Of a stretch of DNA of 64,000 nucleotides, positions 37,008-47,939 are shown in pieces. Every line of letters begins with the position of its first letter. The first letter of the stretch is position 1. This DNA comes from Aliiglaciecola sp. M165 (GTDB lineage: Bacteria; Pseudomonadota; Gammaproteobacteria; Enterobacterales; Alteromonadaceae). The notes beneath the pieces were generated by a model. The model was given only the letters and a program-made list of their open reading frames with translations. It did no database searches and was not told where the DNA came from. Both the position numbers and the translations under genes were made by a program. The stretch spans positions 1 to 64,000 of the forward strand of contig NZ_VKKH01000007.1 in the NCBI RefSeq assembly GCF_007197995.1, written 5' to 3'.

Positions 37008-40000
37008 ATGACGGTTGCTAATAACCAACACTCTGTACTACTCGACAATGTAAATAAATTGATAAATAAAAAAGTCGATAAAAGCCAATCTGCCTTGGTA
37101 GAACAATTTTCTCGGTTACTCTATAAAAACATTTCAATTGATGATCTAGATAACCGCAGTGACAGCGACCTTTATGGTGCAACACTGAGTCTGTGGAACG
37201 AATTTGTTAAGTACAACGATGACCAGCCAAGGATCAGAGTCTTTAATCCTGAAATAGCGAAACATGGCTGGCAGTCTTCACATACTATCGTAGAAATCAT
37301 CGTCACTGATATGCCATTTTTAGTTGATTCAGTACGAATGACGTTGAATCGCCTGAACATCACGTCTCACTTATTACTGCATAGTCCCATTAATTTGCAA
37401 CGTAATGAAAAAGGCGAATTAGTTAAGTTTTTGGAAAGAACGAGTCGAGCAAAGCAACAAACTCGTGAAACTGTATTTTTGGTCGAAGTCGACAGACAAA
37501 CCACCAAAAAGGCATTAAATAAATTAGCAGCTGAGTTACTTTCTGTTGTGGGTGAGGTGTCACTTGCCGTGTCAGATTGGAAACCGATGCGCGAAAAATT
37601 GTCGCAAATTATTAAAGAATTCCCTCAATCTAATTGTCCCGCAGATGCAGCTGAAATCAAACAAGCTACGCTCTTTCTCAGCTGGTTAGCGGACCATAAC
37701 TTTACTTTAATGGGATATCGTTATTACGACGTTAAAGCGATAGAGGGTGATCACCGCTGGTCTCCACAGAACGAATCTAGTCTTGGCCTGATGAAAAACT
37801 CTATCAGCGACCGCGAACGCATTTTATCTAACATGCCCTTGTCTGCACAAAAAGAGGCAATGAGTGATCATCCACTTATTCTCACTAAAACAAATAGTCG
37901 AGCGAGAGTGCATCGACCTGCTTACATGGATTACGTGGGAATTAAAGTCTTCGATAAAACGGGAAATGTCGTCGGTGAACATCGTTTTCTTGGTTTATAT
38001 TCTGCCTCTTTTTACAACAGCAGCGCGACACAGTTACCTGTTCTACAAGATAAGATTGAAGGGATTTGTAAACACTCCGGTTTTGACAAAGGTTCACATG
38101 CATACAAAGCATTTTTAAATATCATCGAAACGTATCCTCGCGATGAATTATTGCAATCTAGCGTTGAAGAGTTAGGCCAGATAGTCCTAGGCATTTTCCA
38201 GATGCAAGAGCGCGGAATATCCCGCTTGTTTGTCAGAAAAGATGCTTTTGGTCGCTTCGTTTCTTGCATGGTTTATGTGCCAAGAGAGCGTTACAACACA
38301 CAGCTACGTAAAGAAACCCAAGCACTATTGAAAAAATCATTTAATAGTAATGAAGACGTTGAGTTCACGACTTACTTCTCTGAATCGGTCTATGCAAGGA
38401 CTCATTACATTGCCCGAGTGCAAGACAACAATGCGGAAATTAATGTGAAGGATATAGAAAAAAACATCATAGAACTTACGAAAAGTTGGAATGATAGACT
38501 CGCAACCTCAATTCGGGCAAAGCATGGGGAATCTGCAGGTAAAGCACTTGAGCAGAAATATGATAATGCGTTTTCGCATAGTTACTCAGAGCAAAACTTA
38601 CCAAGTGCCGCGTTGGTTGATATCGAAAAATTAGAACTACTAAGTGAAGAACATACTTTGGATATGTTGTTCTATCGACCTCAAGAAGAAGGCCTTGATT
38701 CAAAAGTTGTTAAGTTAAAACTATTTCATCGAAATGAACCTATCCATTTATCCGCCGTTTTACCTATGCTTGAGAACTTCGGTCTCAGAGTTATTGATGA
38801 AAGTCCTTATAAAATTAAATGTTCAGAGGGCGCAGTAAATTGGGTAATGGATTTTTCTATGTTGCATAGCAACAGTGAGAATCTTGACATGGAAACCGCA
38901 CAGGCACTTTTTCAAGATGCTTTTGCTAAAGTATGGCACAACAATTTAGAAGACGACCCCTTTAACCGCTTGGTGCTCGGTGCTGGCTTAACTGGACGAG
39001 CAGTAACTATTTTGCGCGCTTATGCTAAGTATATGCGTCAAACAGGCAGCTCGTTTAGTTTGTCCTATATGGCCAATACGTTAGCCCATTACCCCAATAT
39101 CGCCAAACTTCTCATTGATCTCTTTGCAAATCGTTTTAGCCCTTCAATTAAGCGCTCGCAAAAGAAAGTGGATGCTATATTGGCTGACGTGAAAGAACGC
39201 TTGGACCAAGTTTCAAATTTGGATGATGACCGTATTGTTCGACGCTATCTGGATATGATTTTGGCCACGTTAAGGACCAATTTCTATCAACCTGATGAAA
39301 ACGGCAATGAAAAGCCCTACATGTCATTCAAATTGTTACCTGAACTCATCCCAGAAATGCCTTTGCCTTTGCCAAAGTTTGAAATCTTTGTTTATTCGCC
39401 AAGAATAGAAGGTGTTCATTTAAGAGGAGGGAAAGTTGCTCGTGGTGGATTACGCTGGTCAGATAGAAGAGAAGATTTCCGCACCGAAGTCCTAGGTTTG
39501 GTTAAAGCGCAGCAAGTTAAAAATACCGTTATTGTTCCTGTAGGTGCAAAAGGCGGTTTTGTCTGTAAGAACCTGCCTATGGATCAGGGACGCGACGCAA
39601 TACAACAAGAAGGACAGGCCTGCTATCGTATTTTCATTCGAAGCTTATTGGATATCACCGATAACATCGTAGATGGCAAAGTCGTTCCTCCAAAAGATGT
39701 GGTTCGCCTTGACGACGATGATCCCTATCTTGTTGTGGCAGCTGATAAAGGAACCGCAACGTTCTCCGATATCGCTAATGGCATCTCTGATGAATTCAAC
39801 TTCTGGTTAGGTGACGCCTTCGCATCGGGTGGCAGTATCGGTTATGACCATAAGAAAATGGGCATTACCGCACGAGGTGCTTGGGAGTCTGTTAAACGTC
39901 ACTTCCGTGAAATAGGTGTCGACTGTCAAACGACAGATTTTACCTGTGTCGCTGTAGGAGATATGGCAGGGGATGTTTTCGGAAATGGTATGTTGTTGTC

Positions 40001-41846
40001 TCGACATACCCGTTTGATTTGTGCGTTTAACCATTTACATATTTTCTTTGACCCCAATCCGCCAACAGAGAAAAGTTACGTAGAACGTCAGCGAATGTTT
40101 GAAAATCCTTCCTTGACCTGGGATGACTACGATAAATCGTTGATTTCAAAAGGTGGTGGTGTCTTTAGTCGCGCGGCAAAGTCTATCAAGCTAACCAATG
40201 AGATGAAAAAGTGGTTGGGTACAACACAGGCGAGCATGACCCCAACTGAACTTATCCATAACGTATTAAAAATGCCTGTGGATCTAATATGGAATGGTGG
40301 TATCGGTACTTATGTTAAAGGCACTAAAGAATCTCATGCTGAAGTTGGCGATCGTGCAAACGACGACTTACGTGTCAATGGCTCTCAAGTGCGCGCTAAA
40401 ATTGTCGGCGAGGGGGGTAATCTTGGGTTAACGCAATTAGGTAGAATTGAGTTCGCAGCAAAAGGTGGTCGCGTCAATACTGACTTCATCGATAATGTTG
40501 GTGGGGTGGATTGCTCTGATAACGAAGTTAACATCAAAATCCTATTAAATGCTTTGGTGAATGCTGGAGACCTTACCCAGAAGCAGCGTAACGAATTGCT
40601 TTATTCAATGACAGACGATGTTGGAGATTTGGTTATCCAAGATTGTTACCGTCAAACACAGTCGATATCTATCACTGAATTTGGTGGTCCGTCTCTTCTC
40701 AAAGAACAATTACGATTTATTCATGGATTGGAGCGAGAAGGGGCATTGAATCGTGAGCTTGAATTCATTCCTTCTGACGATGAATTATCTGACAGGCTTG
40801 CTTCTGGCAAGGGGTTAACTCGTCCGGAACTTTCGGTATTAATTGCCTATGGCAAAATGGTGCTTAAAGAAAAGCTCAATATCGAACAAATTACAAATAA
40901 TCCGTACCATGAGCAGCTGTTAGTCAGTGCGTTTCCTAAAGTCCTGCAAGAGCGCTTTGTTCCGCAAATGGAAAATCATCCTTTGCGCGGAGAGATCATT
41001 GCAACCAAATTGACCAATAACATGGTCAACGATATGGGGCTCAATTTCTTATTTAGAATGCAAGAAGAAACCGGTGCTTCCTTTGATGAAGTGTCCACAG
41101 CATACTCTGTAATAAAAGCTATTTTTGGTATGGACACCTTATGGCAAGAAATCGAACAACTCGATAATGTCGTAAACGCTCAAACTCAATTGGACATGCT
41201 TGATCGTATGCGTCGCACCATGCGCCGTGCTTCTCGCTGGTTCTTGCGACATGGTGAAAAGTCACTCCCCATTGCAGAAGCCGTGAATTTATACATACCT
41301 ACGTTTAATGATTTGTCTAAAAATTTGGAAAACTATTTGGTTGATTCTGAATATTCTCAATTAGAGAAGACCACGGCAGACTATGTTAAAGCTGGGGTCC
41401 CTCAAAGTATCGCTTATCGAGTCGCTAGTTTGAGTAATATGTTCTCATGTCTAGATTTGGCGCAGGTAGCACTTACTGAAAACAGAAAAATCGATGTAGT
41501 TGCCAGCCTTTATTACAAACTTGGCTCTAAACTCGAATTACATTGGTTCTTGGATCAAATAAACAACCAAACAGTAACCAATCATTGGCAGGCGCTTGCT
41601 AGAGCCTCTTATCGTGAAGAACTTGACTGGCAACAACGTTCATTAACCACAGTGCTTCTCGTAGCCGCACCAAAAATTAATGACGCTGAAGAAATATTAA
41701 GCAACTGGATGGAGAACAATACTATCTTACTGGACCGCTGGTATCATATGATGTCAGAATTCAAAACAAGTAGTACCCATGAGTTTGCTAAATTCTCTGT
41801 GGCACTTCGCGAATTAATGTTGCTGAGTATTAATGCCAACCCTTAG
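37008..41846 (+). CDS. gdhB: NAD-specific glutamate dehydrogenase, large 180-kDa type
   Basis: This 1612-residue protein is the bacterial large GDH that deaminates glutamate to 2-oxoglutarate and ammonium with NAD+. An N-terminal half with ACT-like regulatory regions (about 1-700) precedes the catalytic domain: [20 protein letters not shown] near residue 810, [10 protein letters not shown], the nucleotide-binding part with [18 protein letters not shown] near 985, and [17 protein letters not shown] near 1140. The length fits the family (about 1600). It is a single gene with its own 250-base leader. A catabolic role is likely, supplying 2-oxoglutarate from amino acids. Confidence 0.95.
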   Translation: MTVANNQHSVLLDNVNKLINKKVDKSQSALVEQFSRLLYKNISIDDLDNRSDSDLYGATLSLWNEFVKYNDDQPRIRVFNPEIAKHGWQSSHTIVEIIVTDMPFLVDSVRMTLNRLNITSHLLLHSPINLQRNEKGELVKFLERTSRAKQQTRETVFLVEVDRQTTKKALNKLAAELLSVVGEVSLAVSDWKPMREKLSQIIKEFPQSNCPADAAEIKQATLFLSWLADHNFTLMGYRYYDVKAIEGDHRWSPQNESSLGLMKNSISDRERILSNMPLSAQKEAMSDHPLILTKTNSRARVHRPAYMDYVGIKVFDKTGNVVGEHRFLGLYSASFYNSSATQLPVLQDKIEGICKHSGFDKGSHAYKAFLNIIETYPRDELLQSSVEELGQIVLGIFQMQERGISRLFVRKDAFGRFVSCMVYVPRERYNTQLRKETQALLKKSFNSNEDVEFTTYFSESVYARTHYIARVQDNNAEINVKDIEKNIIELTKSWNDRLATSIRAKHGESAGKALEQKYDNAFSHSYSEQNLPSAALVDIEKLELLSEEHTLDMLFYRPQEEGLDSKVVKLKLFHRNEPIHLSAVLPMLENFGLRVIDESPYKIKCSEGAVNWVMDFSMLHSNSENLDMETAQALFQDAFAKVWHNNLEDDPFNRLVLGAGLTGRAVTILRAYAKYMRQTGSSFSLSYMANTLAHYPNIAKLLIDLFANRFSPSIKRSQKKVDAILADVKERLDQVSNLDDDRIVRRYLDMILATLRTNFYQPDENGNEKPYMSFKLLPELIPEMPLPLPKFEIFVYSPRIEGVHLRGGKVARGGLRWSDRREDFRTEVLGLVKAQQVKNTVIVPVGAKGGFVCKNLPMDQGRDAIQQEGQACYRIFIRSLLDITDNIVDGKVVPPKDVVRLDDDDPYLVVAADKGTATFSDIANGISDEFNFWLGDAFASGGSIGYDHKKMGITARGAWESVKRHFREIGVDCQTTDFTCVAVGDMAGDVFGNGMLLSRHTRLICAFNHLHIFFDPNPPTEKSYVERQRMFENPSLTWDDYDKSLISKGGGVFSRAAKSIKLTNEMKKWLGTTQASMTPTELIHNVLKMPVDLIWNGGIGTYVKGTKESHAEVGDRANDDLRVNGSQVRAKIVGEGGNLGLTQLGRIEFAAKGGRVNTDFIDNVGGVDCSDNEVNIKILLNALVNAGDLTQKQRNELLYSMTDDVGDLVIQDCYRQTQSISITEFGGPSLLKEQLRFIHGLEREGALNRELEFIPSDDELSDRLASGKGLTRPELSVLIAYGKMVLKEKLNIEQITNNPYHEQLLVSAFPKVLQERFVPQMENHPLRGEIIATKLTNNMVNDMGLNFLFRMQEETGASFDEVSTAYSVIKAIFGMDTLWQEIEQLDNVVNAQTQLDMLDRMRRTMRRASRWFLRHGEKSLPIAEAVNLYIPTFNDLSKNLENYLVDSEYSQLEKTTADYVKAGVPQSIAYRVASLSNMFSCLDLAQVALTENRKIDVVASLYYKLGSKLELHWFLDQINNQTVTNHWQALARASYREELDWQQRSLTTVLLVAAPKINDAEEILSNWMENNTILLDRWYHMMSEFKTSSTHEFAKFSVALRELMLLSINANP

Positions 41847-41872
41847 CATGGTATTCAACTTATAAATCGTCG

Positions 41873-41899
41873 AAAAGCCCTGTATGTCAGGGCTTTTTT
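41873..41899 (+). terminator. Rho-independent terminator after NAD-GDH
   Basis: AAAGCCCT-GTATGTC-AGGGCTTT, an 8-base stem, followed by a T run. It ends just before the ribosome binding site of pyrD. Confidence 0.85.
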
Positions 41900-41911
41900 G
41901 TGAGGACTTTA

Positions 41912-42922
41912 ATGTATAAAATTGTGCAAAACGCGCTATTTAAATGTGACCCCGAATGGAGTCATGACTTCACACTCAATTGGCTTAAACGCAGTCAGAA
42001 TACGTTTTTAGATGCGACTTATAAACAATCTGTGGTGGATAAACCGGTTGAATGCTTCGGTATTACCTTTAAAAATCCCGTTGGCCTTGCAGCTGGCTTA
42101 GACAAAAATGGAGAATGCATTGACGCATTTGCGGCAATGGGATTCGGCTTTATTGAAATTGGAACTATCACTCCTTTGCCTCAACCAGGAAACGAAAAAC
42201 CTAGGATGTTTAGGCTGCCTGAGGCAAAGGCCATTATCAACAGAATGGGCTTTAACAATAAAGGCGTAGATTATCTTGTAGAACAAGTTAAAAAATCTAA
42301 ATACACCGGGGTTTTAGGCATTAATATCGGCAAAAATAAGGATACCGAAGAAAAAGATGCGCTAGATGATTATTTGATTTGTTTACGTAAAGTATATAAC
42401 TATGCAAGTTATGTCACAGTTAATATTTCTTCTCCTAATACACCTGGTTTGCGCGCACTTCAATATGGAGAAGCATTAGATAACTTGCTGACGGGATTAA
42501 AGTCAGAGCAACAATCTTTGGCAAATCAACACGGTAAATATGTCCCCATTTTAGTAAAAATTGCCCCTGATTTAACGGATGGAGAAATTATTGAAATAGC
42601 CGCGGCATTTTCTAGGGCAAAAATAGATGGGGTTATAGCAACAAACACTACGCTAGACCGGCGCGATGTTGAAGGACTTGAGCACAGCAGCGAGACTGGC
42701 GGACTAAGTGGTTCAGTGCTTGCCCATAAAAGTCTACATGTAACCAAAGTATTGGCTGAAAATTTAAGTGATAACATCCCCATTATTGGTGTTGGGGGCA
42801 TAGACTCATCCAAGACTGCCAATGATAGAATTTCTGCGGGCGCTAGCTTGGTACAAATATACTCAAGCTTAATCTATGCTGGGCCTCAATTGATTAAAGA
42901 CATTGTAGAAGGGCTCGATTAA
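41912..42922 (+). CDS. pyrD: Dihydroorotate dehydrogenase (quinone), class 2
   Basis: This 336-residue flavoprotein catalyses the fourth step of pyrimidine synthesis, oxidising dihydroorotate with quinone at the inner membrane. [31 protein letters not shown] and [10 protein letters not shown] are FMN-binding signatures, and the class-2 base is the serine in [15 protein letters not shown] 41912 has GAGGA 5-9 bases upstream and matches the E. coli length; GTG 41900 lies in the terminator tail. It opens the syntenic pyrD-zapC-rlmKL block. Confidence 0.96.
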   Translation: MYKIVQNALFKCDPEWSHDFTLNWLKRSQNTFLDATYKQSVVDKPVECFGITFKNPVGLAAGLDKNGECIDAFAAMGFGFIEIGTITPLPQPGNEKPRMFRLPEAKAIINRMGFNNKGVDYLVEQVKKSKYTGVLGINIGKNKDTEEKDALDDYLICLRKVYNYASYVTVNISSPNTPGLRALQYGEALDNLLTGLKSEQQSLANQHGKYVPILVKIAPDLTDGEIIEIAAAFSRAKIDGVIATNTTLDRRDVEGLEHSSETGGLSGSVLAHKSLHVTKVLAENLSDNIPIIGVGGIDSSKTANDRISAGASLVQIYSSLIYAGPQLIKDIVEGLD

Positions 42923-42942
42923 ACCTCGAGAGTATATTAGAA

Positions 42943-43497
42943 ATGTTGTTACCTAGTGTGAAATGGAAGTGGTTTATTGATTCGACCAATCTCGCATTGA
43001 TGGTTGAATTGGACTCAGGTTTGTTTTTCCAGACTGCCTATCGGTCAGAACACTTGCATACAGTTCCCGACAATCAATATTTCGATATTGAGCAATCTAA
43101 TTACTTTACACAAATAGCCGAAGCGCTGCACGAAAGCGAAGTGCCGTTTGATCAATCTGCTCAAATGCAAATTGCATTAAACGGCACAGCAGCATTATGT
43201 TTTCATCGCCCAGTGATAAACAAAAGCTGGCTTTATGAAAAACAAAACGCTTGTATTTATGTGGATACGCCAGAGCTTGCTTGGTTTAAAGTAAATACAG
43301 AGTTTTATTTGGCACTTACTCTAAAAAAAGAGGGAGACTCAGTGTTGTGTCTAAATCTTTCCGAGCGATTTATCACCTCAGATAATAAAATCCACGAACA
43401 ATTCTGCGTGATCCGTATCTTATCCGATCGACTTATCGGTTTAGACAGTTTAATTGATGACGATGTGGATGCATCACAGCAGGCTAAAAATCTCTGA
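42943..43497 (+). CDS. zapC: Cell division protein ZapC
   Basis: This 184-residue protein matches ZapC, an FtsZ-bundling division factor, in length (E. coli 180) and in sequence (KWKWFIDSTNLALMVELDSGLFFQTAY at the start). It lies between pyrD and rlmKL as in E. coli, which strongly supports the name. Cytoplasmic, without membrane segment. The start is 20 bases after pyrD, so cotranscription is likely. E. coli ycbX, normally next, is absent here. Confidence 0.88.
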   Translation: MLLPSVKWKWFIDSTNLALMVELDSGLFFQTAYRSEHLHTVPDNQYFDIEQSNYFTQIAEALHESEVPFDQSAQMQIALNGTAALCFHRPVINKSWLYEKQNACIYVDTPELAWFKVNTEFYLALTLKKEGDSVLCLNLSERFITSDNKIHEQFCVIRILSDRLIGLDSLIDDDVDASQQAKNL

Positions 43498-43632
43498 CTG
43501 CATTTTTAAGCAATTTCAATGTCAGTTTTCTGACCCTCAAAAGGGAATGAAGCAAGAATTAAAGTTTCCTATTATTACCCCTTATACCTTCTAGGTTATT
43601 GCCGTATAATCGCCTCGTTTTTAACCTTTGGA

Positions 43633-45738
43633 ATGACCATGTTAGATATTACTGTTACCACATCACGGGGTCTTGATGATTTGCTATTACAGGAATTATC
43701 TGAATTCTTCCCTGACACCACGATGGCAACACGACCTGGACAAGTGTACTTCCAAGGTACCCAGACACAGATGTATTTTATTTGCATGTGGTCTAGATTA
43801 GCCAACCGAGTGCTGCTTAAGGTCGCTGAGGGAAAGGTGGACAGCGGTGAGGATCTTTATCGGATTGCTGATACAGTCTCCTGGCCACAAAACTTTGCAG
43901 TCGATGATACATTTGTTGTGGATTTTGTCGGAACAAATCGAACGGTTAACAATACCCAGTTTGGCTCCCTTAAAATTAAAGATGCGATAGTTGATCAGTT
44001 TTCCTCACATTTTGGCAAAAGACCTTCGGTCAATAAAGCTTCGCCAAATATACGAATACAAGGACGGGTGAGAAGAGAATTATTAAGTATTTATATCGAT
44101 ATATCTGGTCAAAGCCTTCATCAACGTCAGTATCGGCAACAAACCGGACAAGCACCTGTTAAAGAGCACATCGCCGCCGCTATGCTAATGCGAAGTGGTT
44201 GGGTCAAAAATCAACAGGCTCCTCTATTCGATCCTATGTGCGGGTCAGGCACTGTAGCGATTGAAGCGGCTTTAATTGCCAGTGCTAAAGCACCAGGACT
44301 AGATCGGATGCATTGGGGCTTTGATCATTGGAAGTGTCACGACGCTCAGCTTTGGGACGATATTAAACAAACTGCGAAAAGCACCATAAAAGTACCCAAA
44401 TGTGAAATATTTGCGAATGATATAGATAAACGTGTTTTAAATTTTGCCAAGCAAAACGCTGATGTAGCGGGTGTGTTTGAACATATTAAGTTTTTTAATT
44501 CTGATGCGACCAAATTACAACTTGATGCGCATGATGGCTTTATTGTTAGTAACCCGCCATATGGTGAAAGACTAAGCGAGTTAACAGAGTTGTTACCGGT
44601 CTTTCAACGCTGGGGGTTGCATTTGAAAAGCCATTTCAAAGGATGGAAATTAGGTCTGTTAACAGGCAATAGGGATATTTTAAAGCAACTTAAATTTGTC
44701 TCAAAAAAAGCGTACAAGTTAATGAATGGTCCAATTGAGTGCCAATTTGTTAATTATGATTTGAACGACAAGAATTGTGAGATCAAACCGAGTGTTGAAA
44801 TAAACAATGATTTCGCTAATCGACTCGGCAAAAACCTTAAGGGTCTACAAAAGTGGTTGAAAAATCAGGATACGAATTGCTATCGCATATATGACGCAGA
44901 CCTTCCTGAATACAATGTGGCCATCGACAAATATGAAGACTGGATAGTTGTTCAAGAATACCAAGCGCCTAAGGATGTGCCCGAAGAAAAAGCGCGTAAA
45001 AGGCTACATGACGTATTACTTAGCTTGCCATCTGTAACAGGAGTCGATGACGGGCAAATTATCGTAAAAACCAGAACCCAACAAAAAGGCAGTAGCCAAT
45101 ATCAAAAAGTTGCGGAAAGACAGGTGAAATTGGAAGTCTACGAAAATGGAGCCAAATTTCTGGTCAATCTTTCTGATTACTTGGACACCGGTTTGTTTTT
45201 GGATCATCGGATCACGCGTCAAATAGTGCAACAAAAAGCAAAGAACAAAGATGTACTCAACCTCTTTGCATATACAGGAAGTGTGTCGGTTCATGCAGGA
45301 CTAGGAGGAGCACGGTCTGTCACGACTGTTGATATGTCCAAAACCTATCTGCAGTGGGCAAGACAAAATGTACAACTGAATAATCTTGCCAATGCACATG
45401 AGTTTATTCATGCCGATTGCACAACCTGGTTAGCGACGCATGACAAACGTTATGATCTCATTTTTATCGATCCTCCTTCATTCTCAAATTCAAAGCGAAT
45501 GGAATCAACCTGGGATGTACAGCGCGATCACGTTAAGTTGCTGCTCGATGCGAAAAAAAGATTAGAAGCGGGCGGAGAAATCATTTTTTCAAACAATTTA
45601 CGCAGTTTTAAGCTTGATCAGCAGGCATTAGAGGATACAGGCTTTATCGTAACTGATTTGTGTAAAAAGACGTTACCGGAGGATTTTAAAAGAAATCCTA
45701 AAATCCATCATTGCTGGTCATTGGTTTTAGGTCGTTAG
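43633..45738 (+). CDS. rlmL: RlmKL, bifunctional 23S rRNA methyltransferase (m2G2445 and m7G2069)
   Basis: This 701-residue fused enzyme matches the E. coli length (702). In order: THUMP domain (about 45-155), RlmL methyltransferase with DPMCGSGTVAIEAAL near 197 and the catalytic VSNPPYGERL near 305, then the RlmK methyltransferase with LNLFAYTGSVSVHAGLGGA near 547 and IFIDPPSFSNSKRM near 615. The start ATG 43633 gives MTMLDITVTTSRGLDDLL. A short glutaredoxin-like gene follows after 4 bases. Confidence 0.96.
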   Translation: MTMLDITVTTSRGLDDLLLQELSEFFPDTTMATRPGQVYFQGTQTQMYFICMWSRLANRVLLKVAEGKVDSGEDLYRIADTVSWPQNFAVDDTFVVDFVGTNRTVNNTQFGSLKIKDAIVDQFSSHFGKRPSVNKASPNIRIQGRVRRELLSIYIDISGQSLHQRQYRQQTGQAPVKEHIAAAMLMRSGWVKNQQAPLFDPMCGSGTVAIEAALIASAKAPGLDRMHWGFDHWKCHDAQLWDDIKQTAKSTIKVPKCEIFANDIDKRVLNFAKQNADVAGVFEHIKFFNSDATKLQLDAHDGFIVSNPPYGERLSELTELLPVFQRWGLHLKSHFKGWKLGLLTGNRDILKQLKFVSKKAYKLMNGPIECQFVNYDLNDKNCEIKPSVEINNDFANRLGKNLKGLQKWLKNQDTNCYRIYDADLPEYNVAIDKYEDWIVVQEYQAPKDVPEEKARKRLHDVLLSLPSVTGVDDGQIIVKTRTQQKGSSQYQKVAERQVKLEVYENGAKFLVNLSDYLDTGLFLDHRITRQIVQQKAKNKDVLNLFAYTGSVSVHAGLGGARSVTTVDMSKTYLQWARQNVQLNNLANAHEFIHADCTTWLATHDKRYDLIFIDPPSFSNSKRMESTWDVQRDHVKLLLDAKKRLEAGGEIIFSNNLRSFKLDQQALEDTGFIVTDLCKKTLPEDFKRNPKIHHCWSLVLGR

Positions 45739-45742
45739 CCTT

Positions 45743-45976
45743 ATGAATTTAACATTATTTTCCGGCAAGGACTGCCATTTATGTGATGTCGCTAAGGCAC
45801 TAATACACGAACTTGAACAAGAGTCTGCTATTGAGTTGGAAATCATTGATATTAAATCAAACCACGATTTTTACCATCTTTACGCTGTGCGCATACCCGT
45901 ATTAAAACGTATGGATAATCAAATGGAATTAGGTTGGCCTTTTGATTTGCAACAATTACGAGAGTTTATACGGTGA
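45743..45976 (+). CDS. Glutaredoxin-like protein (DUF836 type)
   Basis: This 77-residue thioredoxin-fold protein has a CxxC active site (GKDCHLCDVAKAL, residues 11-14) and the cis-proline segment in VRIPVLKRMD. It is of the small glutaredoxin-like group often found between rlmKL and uup in marine gammaproteobacteria. The substrate is unknown. The uup gene starts within its stop codon (GTGA overlap). Confidence 0.85.
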   Translation: MNLTLFSGKDCHLCDVAKALIHELEQESAIELEIIDIKSNHDFYHLYAVRIPVLKRMDNQMELGWPFDLQQLREFIR

Positions 45977-47871
45977 GTCTATTTCAATTAAAAAATGCTT
46001 CTTTAGCCTATGGGCACGCCCCCTTATTGGACAGAGTGGAGTTCGTGATTCACCCCGGTGAAAGGGTTTGTTTAGTGGGGCGAAATGGCTGTGGAAAATC
46101 TACTCTGCTTAAAGTGATTGATGGCATACAGCTGCTCGATGAAGGAAATCGCATCGTTAGTGCAGACACCCGAATTTCCCGCCTCCCGCAAGATCCACCC
46201 TCAAGTATTGATTGTAATTTGTTTGATTATGTTGCCGAAGGCATGGCTGAAACAGGCGAGCTACTAAAAAATTATTTTCATCAAACACAGTTGGTTGCAA
46301 GTGATCCAAATGAAAAAAACCTTCATGTTTTGGAAGCGTTGCAATTAGAGCTCGAAAGTAAAAACGCATGGAAATTTGAACAGCAGATCAATCAAGTACT
46401 CACGCTATTGGGGTTAGATGCAAATCAACTATTATCCACGTTATCGGGAGGTTGGAGACGCAAGGCTGCACTGGCAAGAGCCTTGGCAGGGGATCCCGAT
46501 ATTCTGCTGTTAGACGAGCCGACGAACCACCTTGATATCAATATGATCAAATGGCTTGAAGGCATTTTGAAAGATTATAAAGGCGCGATTATTTTTGTTA
46601 GCCATGACCGAGCCTTCATACGCTCGGTAGCGACCCGTATCGCCGATTTAGATCGAGGTATCCTCAAGAGTTATCCAGGTCGATATCAAACATACTTAGA
46701 TAAAAAAGCAGAAGACTTAATAGTAGAAGCTAACGCAAACGCAGAATTTGATAAAAAATTGTCACAAGAGGAACGTTGGATACGTCAGGGGATAAAAGCC
46801 AGACGAACAAGAAACGAAGGCCGCGTCAGAGCATTGAAGGCTCTTCGTAATGAGCGAGCTCAGCGCAGAAATGTGCAAGGAAAAGCCAAAGTGTCAGTGT
46901 CGACAGGTAATCATTCTGGAAAAATTGTTTTTGAAACCAACGCTTTGTCTTATTCCATTGAAGGGAAACAAATTGTCAAAAATTTGGATCTTAACCTATT
47001 TAGAGGCGACAAAATTGCGCTAATTGGTCCCAATGGATGTGGTAAAAGTACCCTAATCAAATTATTGATTGGTAAATTGGCACCTGATTCAGGCAGTGTT
47101 AAACGTGGCGCAAACCTAGAGATTGCGTACTTTGACCAACATAGGATGACATTAGATCCGGAAAAAACCGTTATTGATGTTGTCGCGGACGGTAAAAGAG
47201 ACTTAGTTGTCAACGGCCAAAGCAGACACGTAATCAGCTACTTGCAGGATTATCTGTTTACTCCCGAGCGTGTTAACGCCCCAGTTAAATCATTATCCGG
47301 TGGCGAAAAAAATCGTTTATTGCTAGCCAAGCTTTTATTGCAACCTGCAAATCTATTGATACTCGATGAACCTACCAATGATTTAGATGTCGAGACATTG
47401 GAGTTATTGGAAGACCTGATTTCAGACTACCAGGGCACTGTAATTTTGGTGAGTCACGACAGAGAATTTGTAGACAACGTTGTTACGACGAGTTTGTTTT
47501 TTGAAGGCAACGGGCGCACAAAAGAGTTCGTTGGTGGGTATGCAGATGCAGAAAGTTGGTATTCAAACGAAAAAAAACACACAGAGGACGAAACTTCTGT
47601 AAAATCACCGAGTCCTAAAAACCAACCGGTTGTGCGTAAGAACAAAAAACTGTCTTATAAACACCAATTGGAACTGGACAAATTGCCGCGACAAATAGAA
47701 CAACTTGAGCAGGCAATTGAGACATTGCAAAGTCAGATTAACGATCCGGAGTTTTTCAATCAATCCCCAGAGAAGTTTAATACTGCACTCACAGATTTAA
47801 GCCACAACGAAGAATTGTTAGAAAAAGCCTATATTCGTTGGGATGAATTAGAAGAAATGCAATCTCAATAA
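45973..47871 (+). CDS. uup: ABC-F ATPase Uup
   Basis: This 632-residue protein has two ABC domains without membrane segments. Domain 1: Walker A GRNGCGKST (about 36-44), signature LSGGWRRKAALARAL, Walker B LLLDEPTNHLD. Domain 2: GPNGCGKST near 355, LSGGEKNRLLLAKLL, LLILDEPTNDLD. A C-terminal coiled-coil, DNA-binding-like region (about 560-632) marks Uup rather than EttA. Uup acts on ribosomes/DNA repair and reduces precise transposon excision. Start codon GTG, overlapping the previous stop. Confidence 0.95.
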   Translation: MSLFQLKNASLAYGHAPLLDRVEFVIHPGERVCLVGRNGCGKSTLLKVIDGIQLLDEGNRIVSADTRISRLPQDPPSSIDCNLFDYVAEGMAETGELLKNYFHQTQLVASDPNEKNLHVLEALQLELESKNAWKFEQQINQVLTLLGLDANQLLSTLSGGWRRKAALARALAGDPDILLLDEPTNHLDINMIKWLEGILKDYKGAIIFVSHDRAFIRSVATRIADLDRGILKSYPGRYQTYLDKKAEDLIVEANANAEFDKKLSQEERWIRQGIKARRTRNEGRVRALKALRNERAQRRNVQGKAKVSVSTGNHSGKIVFETNALSYSIEGKQIVKNLDLNLFRGDKIALIGPNGCGKSTLIKLLIGKLAPDSGSVKRGANLEIAYFDQHRMTLDPEKTVIDVVADGKRDLVVNGQSRHVISYLQDYLFTPERVNAPVKSLSGGEKNRLLLAKLLLQPANLLILDEPTNDLDVETLELLEDLISDYQGTVILVSHDREFVDNVVTTSLFFEGNGRTKEFVGGYADAESWYSNEKKHTEDETSVKSPSPKNQPVVRKNKKLSYKHQLELDKLPRQIEQLEQAIETLQSQINDPEFFNQSPEKFNTALTDLSHNEELLEKAYIRWDELEEMQSQ

Positions 47872-47939
47872 ATACGATTGAATTTAATGGTACATTGTCC
47901 GCTTTTGGGCACTTAGAGTAGTAATTTACAGGATTTGTA

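Noticed and set aside
46437-46444. TTATCCAC-like DnaA box inside uup
   Set aside because: Incomplete match (TTATCCACG) within coding sequence; expected by chance.
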